Of a stretch of 64,000 nucleotides of DNA, positions 24,760 through 36,719 are shown one piece after another. A model generated the notes under the pieces. The model saw only the letters and a list, made by a program, of their open reading frames with translations, was not told the origin of the DNA and searched no databases. Both the position numbers and the translations under genes were made by a program. Origin of the DNA: Rhypophila decipiens (taxonomy: Eukaryota; Ascomycota; Sordariomycetes; Sordariales; Naviculisporaceae); contig MU858150.1 in the NCBI GenBank assembly GCA_033297075.1, positions 1 through 64,000 on the forward strand. Direction: 5' to 3'. Numbering within the stretch: position 1 is the first letter of the stretch; every line of letters starts with the position of its first letter.

Positions 24760-26438
24760 ATGTCTGCTGATACGGTGTCGGCGCTCTTCCCTGACCGCCC
24801 CATACGCCCTTTACCGAAACGGCGTTTGCGAGAACGACTGTCTCCCGAAGTGGCCGAGTCCATACAGTACCCACCCGCACCAAGGGCAATCTTCCCGCTA
24901 TTTTCACCCTACATCTTGCGGGACGAAGAGAATGATTCAAACTCTGGCTCTGCTCGCAACAGAGGCTCGGAGATGAATCCTCGGCCCGCTAGGAGAAACG
25001 GCTTGAGGGTGGGTGAGGAGCATGATTCAATGGCAATACGCGGGTCAGCTGGCCGGGATACAGCCTCATCTGCTCGGCTCGGCCGCCATCAAACGAAAAG
25101 CGAGACTGGCAGGAATGGTTCGGTCCAGGTCCCAATGTCTTCTGCGTCCTCGTTGGATGGATACGATGCGTTCGAGAACACCAACAACAAGAAGAAGCGG
25201 AAGATTCCATCTGCCGGAGACTCTCTTCTGCATAGTGGTAATACCACCAGCGATAACAACACTTCAGGCGGTAGCCTCTCGACCGTCGAGGATCCAGTTG
25301 AAGCCAACGGCGAAGCATCGCTTTTGTCAGCAGCAGCATATGGAAACGGTAGCTTTGGAGCAAGCGGACAGAATGTTGCCGGTCCTGGCAGAGGAAGATA
25401 TGGCCGGTCACGCAGTGCTAGGAGCCCTCTACGGCCACTGCCAGATTCTACTAGCAACAGAAACGGCAAAGTTCGTCCTGCTCCTTGGACAGTGGGGCCG
25501 AGTAAGTAGTCGTTCGGTTGGAGGCGGCGTGGCTTGCATAGACTCTGGGTTGCTAACAGCGAATAGGTGAGAACACTGGCATAATTTCCGACGCTATTGC
25601 CAAAGCGGAAAAACTGCCTTTGCCACGAGGGCAGGAAAACATGAGCCTGTTGCAGCAACAGCTAAGCAAAAAGCGTGGTCCGACTTCTGCAAAATTCACC
25701 TTCACCTGCAGCTCACAGGTTCCTGGGTCTCTTGCATGGCCTGATGCAGACGCCACGATGCCTCTGCCCCCGCACCAGACAAGCTCCCCCAGACAAGCCC
25801 AGCAGACCGGTCAGGCCCCGTTGTTGCCTCCGGATGCCGAATCCATGCCCAAAGAAGCAGCTTCTCAGGCTCGAGCTCCTAGCCCGGCCTCTGCCGAGAG
25901 GGCTGCCCGAAGAACCCTCGCCCGCGAATGTGATGCTGCAGCGAGAGCACGTCGTCGGCAGACTTTGCTCAACAATAGACGACACCCTCCCAAGCCCGAG
26001 GAAGTTTGGATCTGTCACTTCTGCGAATACGAATCTATCTTCGGTCAGCCTCCATACGCACTGATTCGGCAGTATGAAATCAAGGACCGGAAGCAGCGTC
26101 AGTTGGAACAACAACGCAAGGCTCAATGGGAACGGCTGAAGAAGGGCAAGCATAAGGGCAAGAAGAACAGCAAACTTCCTGCCAAGAACAACGATGCCGT
26201 TCATGAGAGTGCTGAATCTCACGGAAGTGTCGATGCTCCCAGCGGAGGGATGAACAGTAACTACAGCCAGGGTACCCAGAGCGAGGAGTACTACGACGAT
26301 GAGGAGTACCAGGACGATGAGTACGACCCGGACGAAGATATTCCACCCGACGACGGATTGGATATCTGCGAGCATACAGAGAACGCTAGACCTCAGCCTG
26401 GTCATCACCCGGGAATCGTTGGTGGGGGAGGGACCTAG
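24760..26438 (+). CDS. Conserved fungal protein of unknown function with CHFCEYESIFG core
   Basis: I do not know its function. Two exons (24760-25501 and 25567-26438; donor GTAAGT, acceptor AATAG) give 537 aa. The N-terminal block FPDRPIRPLPKRRLRERL is basic and looks conserved. Residues to about 250 are Ser/Asn/Gly-rich with a KKKRK cluster that could be a nuclear signal. A central region with VWICHFCEYESIFGQPP and then IRQYEIKDRKQRQLE is the most protein-like segment; it has one Cys-x2-Cys pair and a charged helix. An acidic, Tyr/Asp-rich tail follows (EEYYDDEEYQ). I chose the ATG just after a strong intron acceptor; an in-frame ATG at 24631 would add 43 residues that look like unspliced leader. 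Existence is well supported, function is open. Confidence 0.75.
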
Positions 26439-28279
26439 GTTATTCGACTTCCCCCAGGATATCTCTCGGTATCGGTTGTCTTTCGTTCGTCTGGGCACTG
26501 AGTCTGGGGGTGGCTCTCCTTATCAAGCGAGGGGACGTGTACAAACTATAAAGCAGGAAGTTGAGGGAACACGTTGCCGTTAATAAATATTTAGAACGGG
26601 TGGCTTACTGAACTGCAAGTTAGATTTTGGGGAGGTGACATGGCTTCTGAGCTCTCAAGTTGAGCTGGTAATAACGAGCTTCGCTCTTTGTTTGGCTACT
26701 ATGTATTGCTTCAAGACCTCGGGAGCTACGCTCGGTTGTAAGGCTCGCGGGTTCTGAACCGAAAGTGAGCCTTACCAGTATAGGGTGGTCATTTCAGCGT
26801 TTAAAATCATTCTCTCCTCTGCTTCTTATCTTCCTGTATAATGACTTGGGGGCTACTCTTCCACGAGGTCTTGTTAGGACGGAAAGGGCGATATCTGCAG
26901 CGTTGGAACATCCCAAGATAGACTAGTGCCATGATTGAGAGCGATCCTCCCTATACAGTCTTTCCCATGTCAGAGTCATCGCGGTGATCATTACATGAAG
27001 GGTTTGTAAACATCATTGCCTTCAGCATTTAATGTGATTCTAGCTAGCACATCTGAAGATGGACGGGACCATCCGCTCTTCCTGTCCATCTTTAATATCA
27101 CCGATTTTCCCAATGGAGCTCTCAGTAATCATTGAGGTGATGATATATGGATACAGCTTCAAGAGTCTGCCGTCACCGATGCTGAGATGGAAATATTACG
27201 GAGAATCCCTTGACGATACATGCGGGTACTAGCGTTAGTGTTGCACGGAATGAACTGACGTCACTGTAAATATCCCCGAATATCCCGGCCGCGAACACGG
27301 CCGGGCGCTGTTCAACTTCAACCTCCACATGGCCGGTCAAATTCACTAGATCAGATGGCAACACGCGCATCAAGGCCATGCACATAGGTTTATTTCGTCG
27401 GATCTTTCACGAACAAACGCATTGTGCAGATCGGTTCACTGAAATAATCAACCCTGAAGATTTGTAACCGTCATCGACGCCCAAGACAGCCGAACCCCTG
27501 TAAATTACTCGCGTTACACGCAATGTCTGTTGACTCTCGATACTGACAGTTTGACCAGTTCGACAACAAAATTAAAATCTTATACGCAACTGAGTATTGG
27601 TATGAGATGTCGTCATTTGCGTATGGGTATGTAGTCGAGGACACATCGCCAGACAGCTCATATCGAAACGCCGCATTCTTCAACAACATTTCACGCTTCC
27701 TTCAGAAAGAGTGTGGGACTGATCCAGGATTCGTGCGCTGTGGAGCGAGGGGGTTTCAGTGTAACGTAATTCGTCGTTTGGTGCCGTGTTGGGAAGTGTC
27801 CAACACGCCCAGCCCAATCGGGTATGTACCTTTCAGGCAGCTTTGAAATTCCAAGCTCACCCAAGTTGCTGCTTGGTTGCTGGTTGATGGGAACCTGAAG
27901 CGGGAGGGAGCGAGGCTTGCATCGCTTGGCCCAAAACAGCCGCACCGTCATCAGTGCACCAGACGTCGGTTGCTGCTGTGCTTTCGTTTTTCTTTTTCTC
28001 CAACAACCGGAACCGCAAGCTCACCACCGTTGATGACGGGTACGGTATTTGCGGGCGTCTTCTTGTGTCTCCCGGTCCAACTGCCCGCCATCTTCCGTTC
28101 TTTCATCCCAACATCCATCTTTTTGCGACTTCCCCTCTGATTGCTCACGACCGCCTTAATTGTTTCTTCTCTTGTCATGTCCTTTGTCGCAGTGTCGCCT
28201 TTAACCTATATCCTATGATATCAATTCGCCAGCTCCTTTCGCAGTCGTTGCGCATTCGGGCGAGTCGAGATTGCTAGAG
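26439..28279. other. Intergenic
   Basis: This lies between two plus-strand genes. No gene or RNA is recognised. The part from about 27900 to 28279 is pyrimidine-rich and is likely the promoter and leader of the next gene. Confidence 0.6.
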
Positions 28280-31200
28280 ATGTTTGGCTCGCGGAGGTAT
28301 AGGTCGCCTAATCAGGTACGTCGCCATCTCCTGTTTCTGTGATATTTGTTTATTCATATTCTTGGCAATGATGTGCAAATATGTCTGCTGGATTCGACCG
28401 TGCCTTGTTTCTTCATTCGCGAGATGTCAATTATACAAGTGATTTGGATTGCCCGGCCGGGACGCTAACTCTCGATAAACAACAGCCTCACAACTCTACG
28501 ACTTTTGATCCTAACGCGACCACGGCGGCGGCGGCGGTTTTTAAGCGACAACAATCCAACACTTCGTTGTTATCCGCGGCAGCAGCAGCCGCTGCCCTTC
28601 AGGCTTACCCGACGGCGCCGACTCGTGTCGCAGATGTCCAGACGAAACGTACCCTGCGCCGAAGCTCATCAATAGCTTCCAGCGCAACGGTTACGTCTGA
28701 CACGCAAGGGAGGCCGGGGCTGCAAAGACGTGGCAGCAGCGGTTCCATGACCGAGCGGACCTTCCGAACCCCGAGTCCTCATCGACCAGGTAGCAGCGGG
28801 CTAGGACGCCAGAATTCTTACACGAGGGCCGGCGACATGCCGCCCGTGCCAGCTTTACCCCGAGATGTTGAGACGGAGAGTGTACGATCTGGCGTGGACA
28901 CCCGCCCAGGACCAACAACAACCAACAGTCTTGGGATGCGCACGACCTCGCTGCGCCTCGCATCGCAAACCTTGGGAAGTGGTGAAGCTCCATCATGGTT
29001 TGGTGCTGCGAAAATGGGCGATCCTGGCAACGTCCGTAGGACAGACCCTGCAATGGCAAGCCCTCCATCAAGCCCGCCACAAGTCGCATTGGACCAGTCA
29101 CCAGTCGAGCTTGGGAGGTCTAGCAGTCGAACCTCGTCTATCAACTTTTCTTATCCGAAAAGGGCAAGAGTTGGCTCGCCCACCTCGTCGCCTGTGGAAT
29201 CTCGCTTCCCGGCCGAGCTCCCAGCCCAACATGCTCAACACACTCAACGGACTCACAACCAGCCACAAGCGGCACAACGCAACGTCTCCGAACCAGTCCA
29301 TTCGCCATCGAGGAATCGATCGACGCCTTCACAGTTTGATCAAACACTGGTCTATGATCCTAATTCACGACGGATGGTTCCTCGTGCCCAACTCCTGGCT
29401 GTCGAACAGGCTATAATAGGCGCATCTCAGAAGCCAGTCAAGACCAGGAGGAAAAGACAGACGTCGCAGAATTCCGCTGGGTCTCATCTTGCCCAAGGCA
29501 CTGTGGGTCGATCTAAGAGTCTGAGCTCCAGACCAGATAGTGAGCTTGAGAGCATTCCTGCAAAGCCCCGAGCGTTTCCACTCAAGTCAGATGCACGTCC
29601 AGAGATACAGGAATATGCGGAAGAACCAGCAGTCAAGGCTATTATTACCTCCCCGAGGATCGAAGCCAAGCGGTTCGAACAGCAGCGTGCCAATACAGCT
29701 AATACCTCGACTAGCCAGTCGAGAGTTCCTGAAACAGCCGAGGTCATTGAACCTGTGCTACTATCAAGCCCCCGAACAACGGTCAGGAGGCAGCCTTCGG
29801 TGGTCAGGGAGGAATCAGAGCCTGAGGATTGGGACTCGCCGAAGGAGGTGCAGAAAAATGTGTCAGAAGCCTTGGACTCGGTGCCATCCAGACAACGGGT
29901 GCGTGAAACGACCCAGCCAGCCACGCGTACAGAACCAGAAGATCCGACCACCTACCGACCGATAGTCCCTCCCCTGGCTGCCCCTGCTCTCCAGGATAGT
30001 CAAACTCGAGGCCTGGCTGACACGGCGGTAATCGTTCCCGCCAAGCCCCAGTCTCCTGAGATCAGTGAGACATCAAAATCGTTCCGCGATCGAACGCAAT
30101 CTATTAGCCCCCCTCGGCAGGCCCATTTTGCGCCTATCCACAGCAGCCTGAGCGTTATGCACTCTCCGCCTCCTCGATCAGTCTCTCCCCGAAAATCTGC
30201 TCTCAAGCACACCAGTCCCTCTCGCGGTGCTTCGCCATCAGACGAGGCGTCTGACGCTTCCCTGGGCCTCGCCAGGCGCGATGATCAGCCTATAACTCGC
30301 AAAAAGTCTGTCAGAGTTAGCTTTGATGACGGAAATACTGTTGTTGTAGGCGAGTCTGCGTCTACAAACGAGTCCGACTCGCCGATGGTGGCCAGTCCGC
30401 AAACCCGACGGCCTTGGTACAGCAGCATCGGACGCGCCAAGAAAGAGCTCGGGTCGCTGGACGACGATGAGGTCATGAAACCTCGGCCCGCCCTTCCCAG
30501 CTTCGGAAGCATCAGGGACAAGAAGCTCCGAGATTTTAGCCCAGTTGAAGTTGAGAGGCCGCTCGTCAGACCGATGTTGGAGTCAGCATATAGCCCAGTG
30601 TCGACAGGAAGTCCGAGCTTGGCACCGAGTATCGCATCAACTGTTGCCGAGTACTGCAAATCAGATCTCGTCCCGTTGGCTCATAGCAATGACCATGCTG
30701 TCGGTGCTGTGCTTGGCAAGGCTTTTGAAACAAGAGTCGAAGGTCCAGCCAGAATTCATGACCCTAGAGAGCCTCTGCCTCCAGTGGTAACGAGCGTGGA
30801 AGGCACTGGATATCTCAGCGATAGCTCGAGTACCTCGAGTAACTCGGAATTTGAGCAATTCGAGCTATCGCATGAAGCTCCGGTGACGGAAAATGCCGTT
30901 GCGACCACCACGAATAGCTCTGGAACTACCGAAGGATCCAAGGACGGTGAGGTAGCACAAGAAATTAACATTCCTACCATCTCGATTTCGCAGCCGAGTC
31001 CTCGACTCCTTGAGAGTTCTGATACAAAGTCATCTAATCCATACTTTGTTGACATACCAGGAGGGTTTCCGGACGACGACTCGGAACCATCCTTGTCGGA
31101 AGAGACGAAAACTACTGGAGCCGATACCAGTGCCTATATTTCAGCCTCTCAGGTATCCAATCTTACTGGTGTGAACCAGCCCTCAGCGGCACCGCAGTCA

Positions 31201-33453
31201 ACTCAACTCCAAGTGGCCGATCAGCCCAGCGATTCGGAATCCAGTATATATAGTGACGCTTATGAGGACCTATCTGACATGGAAGGCGGTGGATTCTTGT
31301 CACTCGACGCTGTACTAGAGAGCTCGCCGTCACCGGTAGCTAGCTTTCAAAATGTGCCACCTCATGCAGAGACGGCTCCCGAGAAACCAAAACCCCAAGA
31401 ACAGGTACCTCAACCTGAATCACAAGCGCAAGTGGTCCAGACGGCAGCAGATTCTCCTGCTCCAGGCCCGTCACAAGATGACTGGGAGAAAGCCAAGGCG
31501 TATTGGAGGACCCTTACGGCGGATAAGAGAGCGCAACTCGAGAGAGAGGCACTGGAAGAAGCAGGCATCGATGCAGATATGGAAGAGACGCCGCCTGTGC
31601 AAAAGCCCAAGAAAAAGAAGTCACTGGAGCGGAGAAATTCGGAACGCAAAGCTCTCGCGGTACATTTGGCTCAACAGATGATGGCTAAGCAACAGAACGG
31701 TCAACCATCAAACCCCAGCCGGAGTTATATGATCAAGCCGGGGACCAAGTGGCCTGAGCCTGAGACTACTACCTCTAAACTGCGAACATCCCTGCGTGGT
31801 GATAGCGGCAAGCACTCAAAGTCACCTAGTAGCAGCGATACTCCACACTTTCGCAAATCACTGCGTCAAGGAAATGAAGGCTCGCAGCCGGCGTCAAAAG
31901 CACGACATGCAGCTCTGTCTGCTCCCATTCCGGTGCCCCAACCTCAGCCGACCGGCAACGGCAAAGTTCAGAAAGTCCCAGCTGCCAGCAAGCAACAACT
32001 CAGCGGGAATTCAGGGTTTTCGCCCATCAAACGGCGTGGGTCTACCGACAGCGAGAGTAGTTTCAAAAGGGCTCGAGCTGGCGGTTCTACTCATCAAGGG
32101 TTTGGGTTCCGCAAGTCCATGAGACAAGGCTCTCCCACGCCAGAGGCTCCGGCTCCTCGCCAAAACAAGAGGTTTTCTTTGAGATCACTGTCACCAATGA
32201 GCGGCGGCGGTGGTGGCCCCCGACAAGGTCAGGAACACCCGCCGGTAAGTCTCGCCAACAACCAGATGCGTCGGACCCTCCGCGATTCATCTGACGAGAG
32301 GAAGAGCGACTCAAAGGTGCACATGCACACCTTTGGTCTTGCTGCTGGCGGGAAGAAGAATATGGGAAAGAAAGGCTTCAAGACCAAGTCATCGAGTCGG
32401 TTTGCCGACTCGAGTGATGAAGATGATGTCGGGGGCGGAAGGGGCTTCCGGAGTCGCTTTGAGGACTCTAGCGATGATGATGTTGTTTCCCCGATGCCTT
32501 TACCTGTGCCGCTTCCCAAGGCATCTGCCAAAGCTACTTCTTCACCTATCCCCCAAGGACCACCAGCTGGTCGCAGGCACCTCAGAAACCAAGACTCTGT
32601 CGCCAGTACGGCTCTCGCGGAAGAGTTGGAGGAGTCAGAGAACAGCGACGATGAAAAGCATAGACCTGTGGGGGACGACAAGATAACGCTTGCCGAGGCT
32701 CTCGCCCAGTCGAGAACCGGCAGTGGTCTGGACTCGGAGCTGCGGCGTACCCGATCGGGTCGCGGATCATTGGTCGTCCCCACGTCGAAATCGGCACCGG
32801 TCGTTGGGACCAACGGGGTTGTGACTACCGTTACAGCTGGTGCGGTCCGTCCGGGGTCGTCTTCGTCTAAGCGCAGCAGTTTTATGTCTGCTCTTAAACG
32901 CAAAAAGAATACCTCATCGGTCTCGGGCACGAACGACAAGATTTCCCGTCCAGTCTCCGAGTCCGCGGCGAGACGTGATACGAAACTTGAACGGAGTGTC
33001 GATCAACTACGCGGGATCCGAGGCAACGTCGACGTTGTAGAAGAGGGCGAGGAAGATGAGATCGAGGCCCAACCACAGTCACCACCTCCACAGTCACCTC
33101 CCAAAAGCCCCAGGCTGCAGAAACGTATTCTTAGTTTTACACGATCTTCCGCCGCTGGGGCAGGAACCGAAGACGCGGTAAGCCCGGGCGAGTTTGTGCC
33201 TGATACAGAGGGCTTTGGGGCAGTAGGGGGTCTAAAGCGCCCTGCTACGTCAGGAAATCTCGGTACCAGGACGCTGAGCGGAGGCAGTATCTCTGCGGCG
33301 GCCGCGGCGCCGGCTTTCTTGCAGAATCGCACAGCCTCGGCCGGAGTCATGAGCCTGGACGCTGCTACCTCGGGATCAGTGGCCGGGACTGGGACCCCAC
33401 AAAAGAAGAAGAAGTTTGGGGCGTTGAGGAGGATGTTTAGGTTGAGTGATTAA
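28280..33453 (+). CDS. Large disordered Ser/Pro-rich protein, possibly eisosome Seg1-like
   Basis: Two exons (28280-28315 and 28486-33453) join in phase 0 to give 1667 aa. The first exon is 12 codons (MFGSRRYRSPNQ), and the 170-nt intron has donor GTACGT and a GCTAAC branch point. The protein is almost wholly disordered. Short conserved-looking blocks are an Ala-rich stretch, DVQTKRTLRRS, GSSGSMTERTFR and PPVPALP near the N-terminus, repeated RKSLRQG/RKSMRQG motifs near 1160-1260, and a basic end, KKKKFGALRRMFRLSD. The basic C-terminus could bind membrane. The MF-x-x-RR start, the Ala-rich block and the basic tail suggest the Seg1/Eis1 group of plasma-membrane eisosome proteins, but this is an inference from memory of the family. 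The gene itself is secure. Confidence 0.6.
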
Positions 33454-35030
33454 TCGAGGATGGAGGACCAAGAGGAAACGACCTAAGTTACCACCTACTG
33501 ACTTGCCTACTTACACACACACATATACGCACGTACATTATTGTCACTTACTGGCTAGTAATGATAATCTTTCTTTTTTTTTCTCCGTCTCTCCTTGCTT
33601 TTTGTTTCCTGTTGGTTGGTCGTGGTCGTACAGTACACTACATCAAACTGTACCCCAGAGATTGACTGACTGGACAACCTATCTATACAATACCCCCGCC
33701 TTTTGTTTGTTTGTTAGTTTGTTTCTGTTTTTAGCCTTGGAAGTTTGGGAGTAGGATAGGCGAGCAAAAGAGTATATTAGCTTATTTGGATCAATTACTG
33801 CGAGGATACCCTGGGACGAGGACAGTACATTAGCGAGCTGGCTGCGTGTTTCAAGATCGACATAGATATAGGTACCGTGCTTGCCTTCTCCTATTACTGT
33901 CCCTGGAAATGACAGATTGCGTATGTCTCTCTCGACTTGACCGAGGCCCGCTCTTGAACTATTGAGATACCAATTCGGTCGTCTCTTTTCGTTTCCCGGC
34001 GCTGAAATTTCCTTTTTCTTTTTCGATCTCCTGACTTGAAAGTCACTATCCGTAAAGTGCAACAAAAAGGAAAGAGTGTGGTTAGACCCCAGTGGTCACT
34101 CCCTTTACACACTTTCACTTTACTCAAGGAAAAGATGAATCAAGGTACTGTACGTATACCGCCTGAGCTCACCCACCCACTCACTCCCTGACAGCATGGA
34201 AGAACGTGGGGGTTAATTATAGGTTACACACCATAGGTAAAACATATCAACAACAAGGGTCAAAGAGTCCACGTGGGAAACTTACCCCTCGCTCTTGGGC
34301 AACACTAAATCATCTCCAACTGAGGTACATACATACATACATAGGTATATACCGAGCACGTATAAGATGTACATTCATATTGCCTTGTAGGTATATCACA
34401 GCATATTATGAGAACACTGCAGATGGCAAACCAGGGAATCCCATCATCCGTGAACCAAAACGTGAGGGGTACAGGTCGGTATCTTACTTGATAAGGACAG
34501 TAGTGGAAAGGCAGAAAAGGGGGCGCCCCTTTTTCTCCAAATCAGTCAGTCGCACATGATAATTCGTCGATATGCACCAACAAGAACAACCACATGAAAA
34601 TATCTTGACTGGTGGGTAGGTGGGCTGTCTCTCCATCAACCCCCTCCGGAGCGATACCGCCAAGTAAGCGTGAGACACACCTCGAATTAGCTAACTAAAG
34701 TTATGGTATTTGTTGCTTCTTTTCGCAAGAAAGCCTTTTTGCCTGGGCAAGTTGTGTATAATGTGGATAACGGTGACAAGACCTTGTCTCCAAGAAGAAC
34801 GGTAAAATAATAAATCACCCCAAACACACAAATCGAACGTTAGCTTACATGCTCCCTTGGTATCAATGCTTGTTGACCTGCCCCTTATGATGCTGATGCT
34901 ATGCTAGATGCCACTGCCCAGAGACCTAGAAGCCTCTATAAATACTGACCATGGCATGCATGAATGTAAAAACCATCTGCTATATGAATATCGTAACAAC
35001 GCCAAGATATTGAGACAATCCTAAAGTATC
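33454..35030. other. Convergent 3' flanks
   Basis: This is a tail-to-tail interval of about 1.6 kb. It is AT-rich and has a short CATA tetranucleotide run near 34325-34342. No gene is recognised. Confidence 0.6.
34325..34342. repeat. Short ACAT tetranucleotide repeat
   Basis: About four copies of ACAT/CATA lie in noncoding DNA between two convergent genes. Confidence 0.7.
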
Positions 35031-36719
35031 TCAATTCTTGCGAGGCTTATCCCGCTCGAGAAGCAGAGTAAGCTGGCTCATGGACCTCCCAAACGGTACC
35101 GGAGGGGCCGGATTCGGCGGGGTCGGGGCAAACTGTCCGTCCAGTGGCCCCGGATATGCCGGTCTATGCGCCGGTAACAGGCTGTCTGGGACATCGCGTG
35201 CCTCTGAAACAACCGCCTGCGGAGTAATCGTCTCTGAGTCGAACCGCCCACGAGCTGTGGTGTTGCTTGTTCCGACCACGCTCGAGCTTACCAGGGCTTG
35301 AGCAACAGGGCCTCCCATACTTCCATCCCTTGCGCGTTTCGGGGCCTCAACCAACGAGATGGAACGCCCAACTCTGGGCGCAATAGTTTCGGATCGCGGA
35401 TCGCCGACGAAGCCCGCTATCGGTGCGGGTCGAGTAGCGGGTGATGACGGGCTCGCAATGGCGTTCTCTCCGATGTTCTGGAGATATTGTCTTTGTGGTG
35501 GGGTCGCAACAGGTTTGAAGCTCCCCTGGGAGGAGTCTGCCTGGGAGGAATCGCTTTGCGAGGTAGACCTCTTAGGTGCAGCTTTTGCGGGGCGTTTCCC
35601 TGCTGCCTTCGAACCCATTAAAAGGAGACTTGCTTGGGATGACGCCGAGCTGCTATGAGACCCCCTTTCTGGCTGGAGAACCATATTCGAGGGCAGAGGA
35701 TGCTTTGGTACGTTTGAAGATGACGATGCAATTGAACTCGCAGAAGACTGCGAGCTCTGTCTCCGAGGCATCGATGGTCTCCTTTTCGACGCCGCCGTGC
35801 TTGCCACTACCCTCCGAGTCGGTGTCGAGCCCTTTTCGCTCCTACCTGGTGACAGGGTTGAAGGTGGGCGCATTCCACTTTCGACTGCTCTGGATTTTCC
35901 TTCTTTTTTGGATGAAACAGGAAGTGGCGGCGGTGGCATACCCTCTCGAGAGCCCGTAGCCTTTGGGGCGGCCGCCTTGTCCCGCTTCATGGATGGTGGC
36001 ATCATTTCGGAGGTCGAGACCGCCGTGCTACCCGAAGATACATCATCGGCTTTACCATCGTCTTCACCTTCGGAGGCCGGCGGCGAGACGAATCGGGCAG
36101 TCGGTCGAGTGCCCGAAGTAGAAGGACCTCTGCTTTTCTTCAAAATCGGATGCGCGGGAGCCGGCCGTGATGAGGAAGGGGTTGGTACGTTATTGTTAGT
36201 CTTTGGAACGCTGTCAGGTTGCCTAACTTCCTTGGGCAGCTTTTGTGATTTTGACTGTTCTGGTTCGGCCTTTTCAGGGCTGTGTTGTCGGCGGGCACGC
36301 GGTATCTAGGGCATGATTAGCAAAGAATACCCTCGAGTCTAGGATTACTACGAGACGACCATACCGATGGGCCCTCGTATCTGTTTTTGACGCTCCTGAG
36401 TGGAACGAACGTCTCGCCATTGGAGAACTCTTCGAAAAGCTTTGCAAGAGCCGGACCACTCAAATTCCGCCTATCACTACCCCAGACATGCCACCAGAAA
36501 TTTTCGAGGCGGTAGGCTGTAGGATCGCAGAGTCTTCGAAACGTGGTTGTGTATACTGTGCGTTTATGGTCAGCCAAGACACGCTGAATGGATCATCAAG
36601 TGCGTAGTACCGTTCCAATACTGGCAGATCTTCTCCGGTGGGACCACGGGATAGCTCGCTATCTCAGCGTATATCTCAGGCGTGTTCTCGACAATCCCTC
36701 TGGGTAATAACATTTCCAT
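35031..36719 (-). CDS. AreA N-terminal-like (DUF1752) domain protein without GATA finger
   Basis: Three exons (36611-36719, 36365-36555 and 35031-36305) keep frame and give 524 aa. Exon 1 holds MEMLLPRGIVENTPEIY and VVPPEKICQYW. Exon 2 holds the most conserved part, YTTTFRRLCDPTAYRLENF, then WWHVWGSDRR, LSGPALAKLFEE and a short GETFVPLR motif. This resembles the block annotated in fungi as nitrogen regulatory AreA GATA-like (DUF1752). Exon 3 is about 420 residues of disordered Ser/Pro/Ala/Lys sequence ending RSMSQLTLLLERDKPRKN. No Cys4 zinc finger is present, so DNA binding like that of AreA is unlikely; a co-regulator or phosphatase-adaptor-like role is possible but unproven. The start is the first ATG of the conserved exon. 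Intron donors are GTACTA and GTATGG. Confidence 0.75.
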
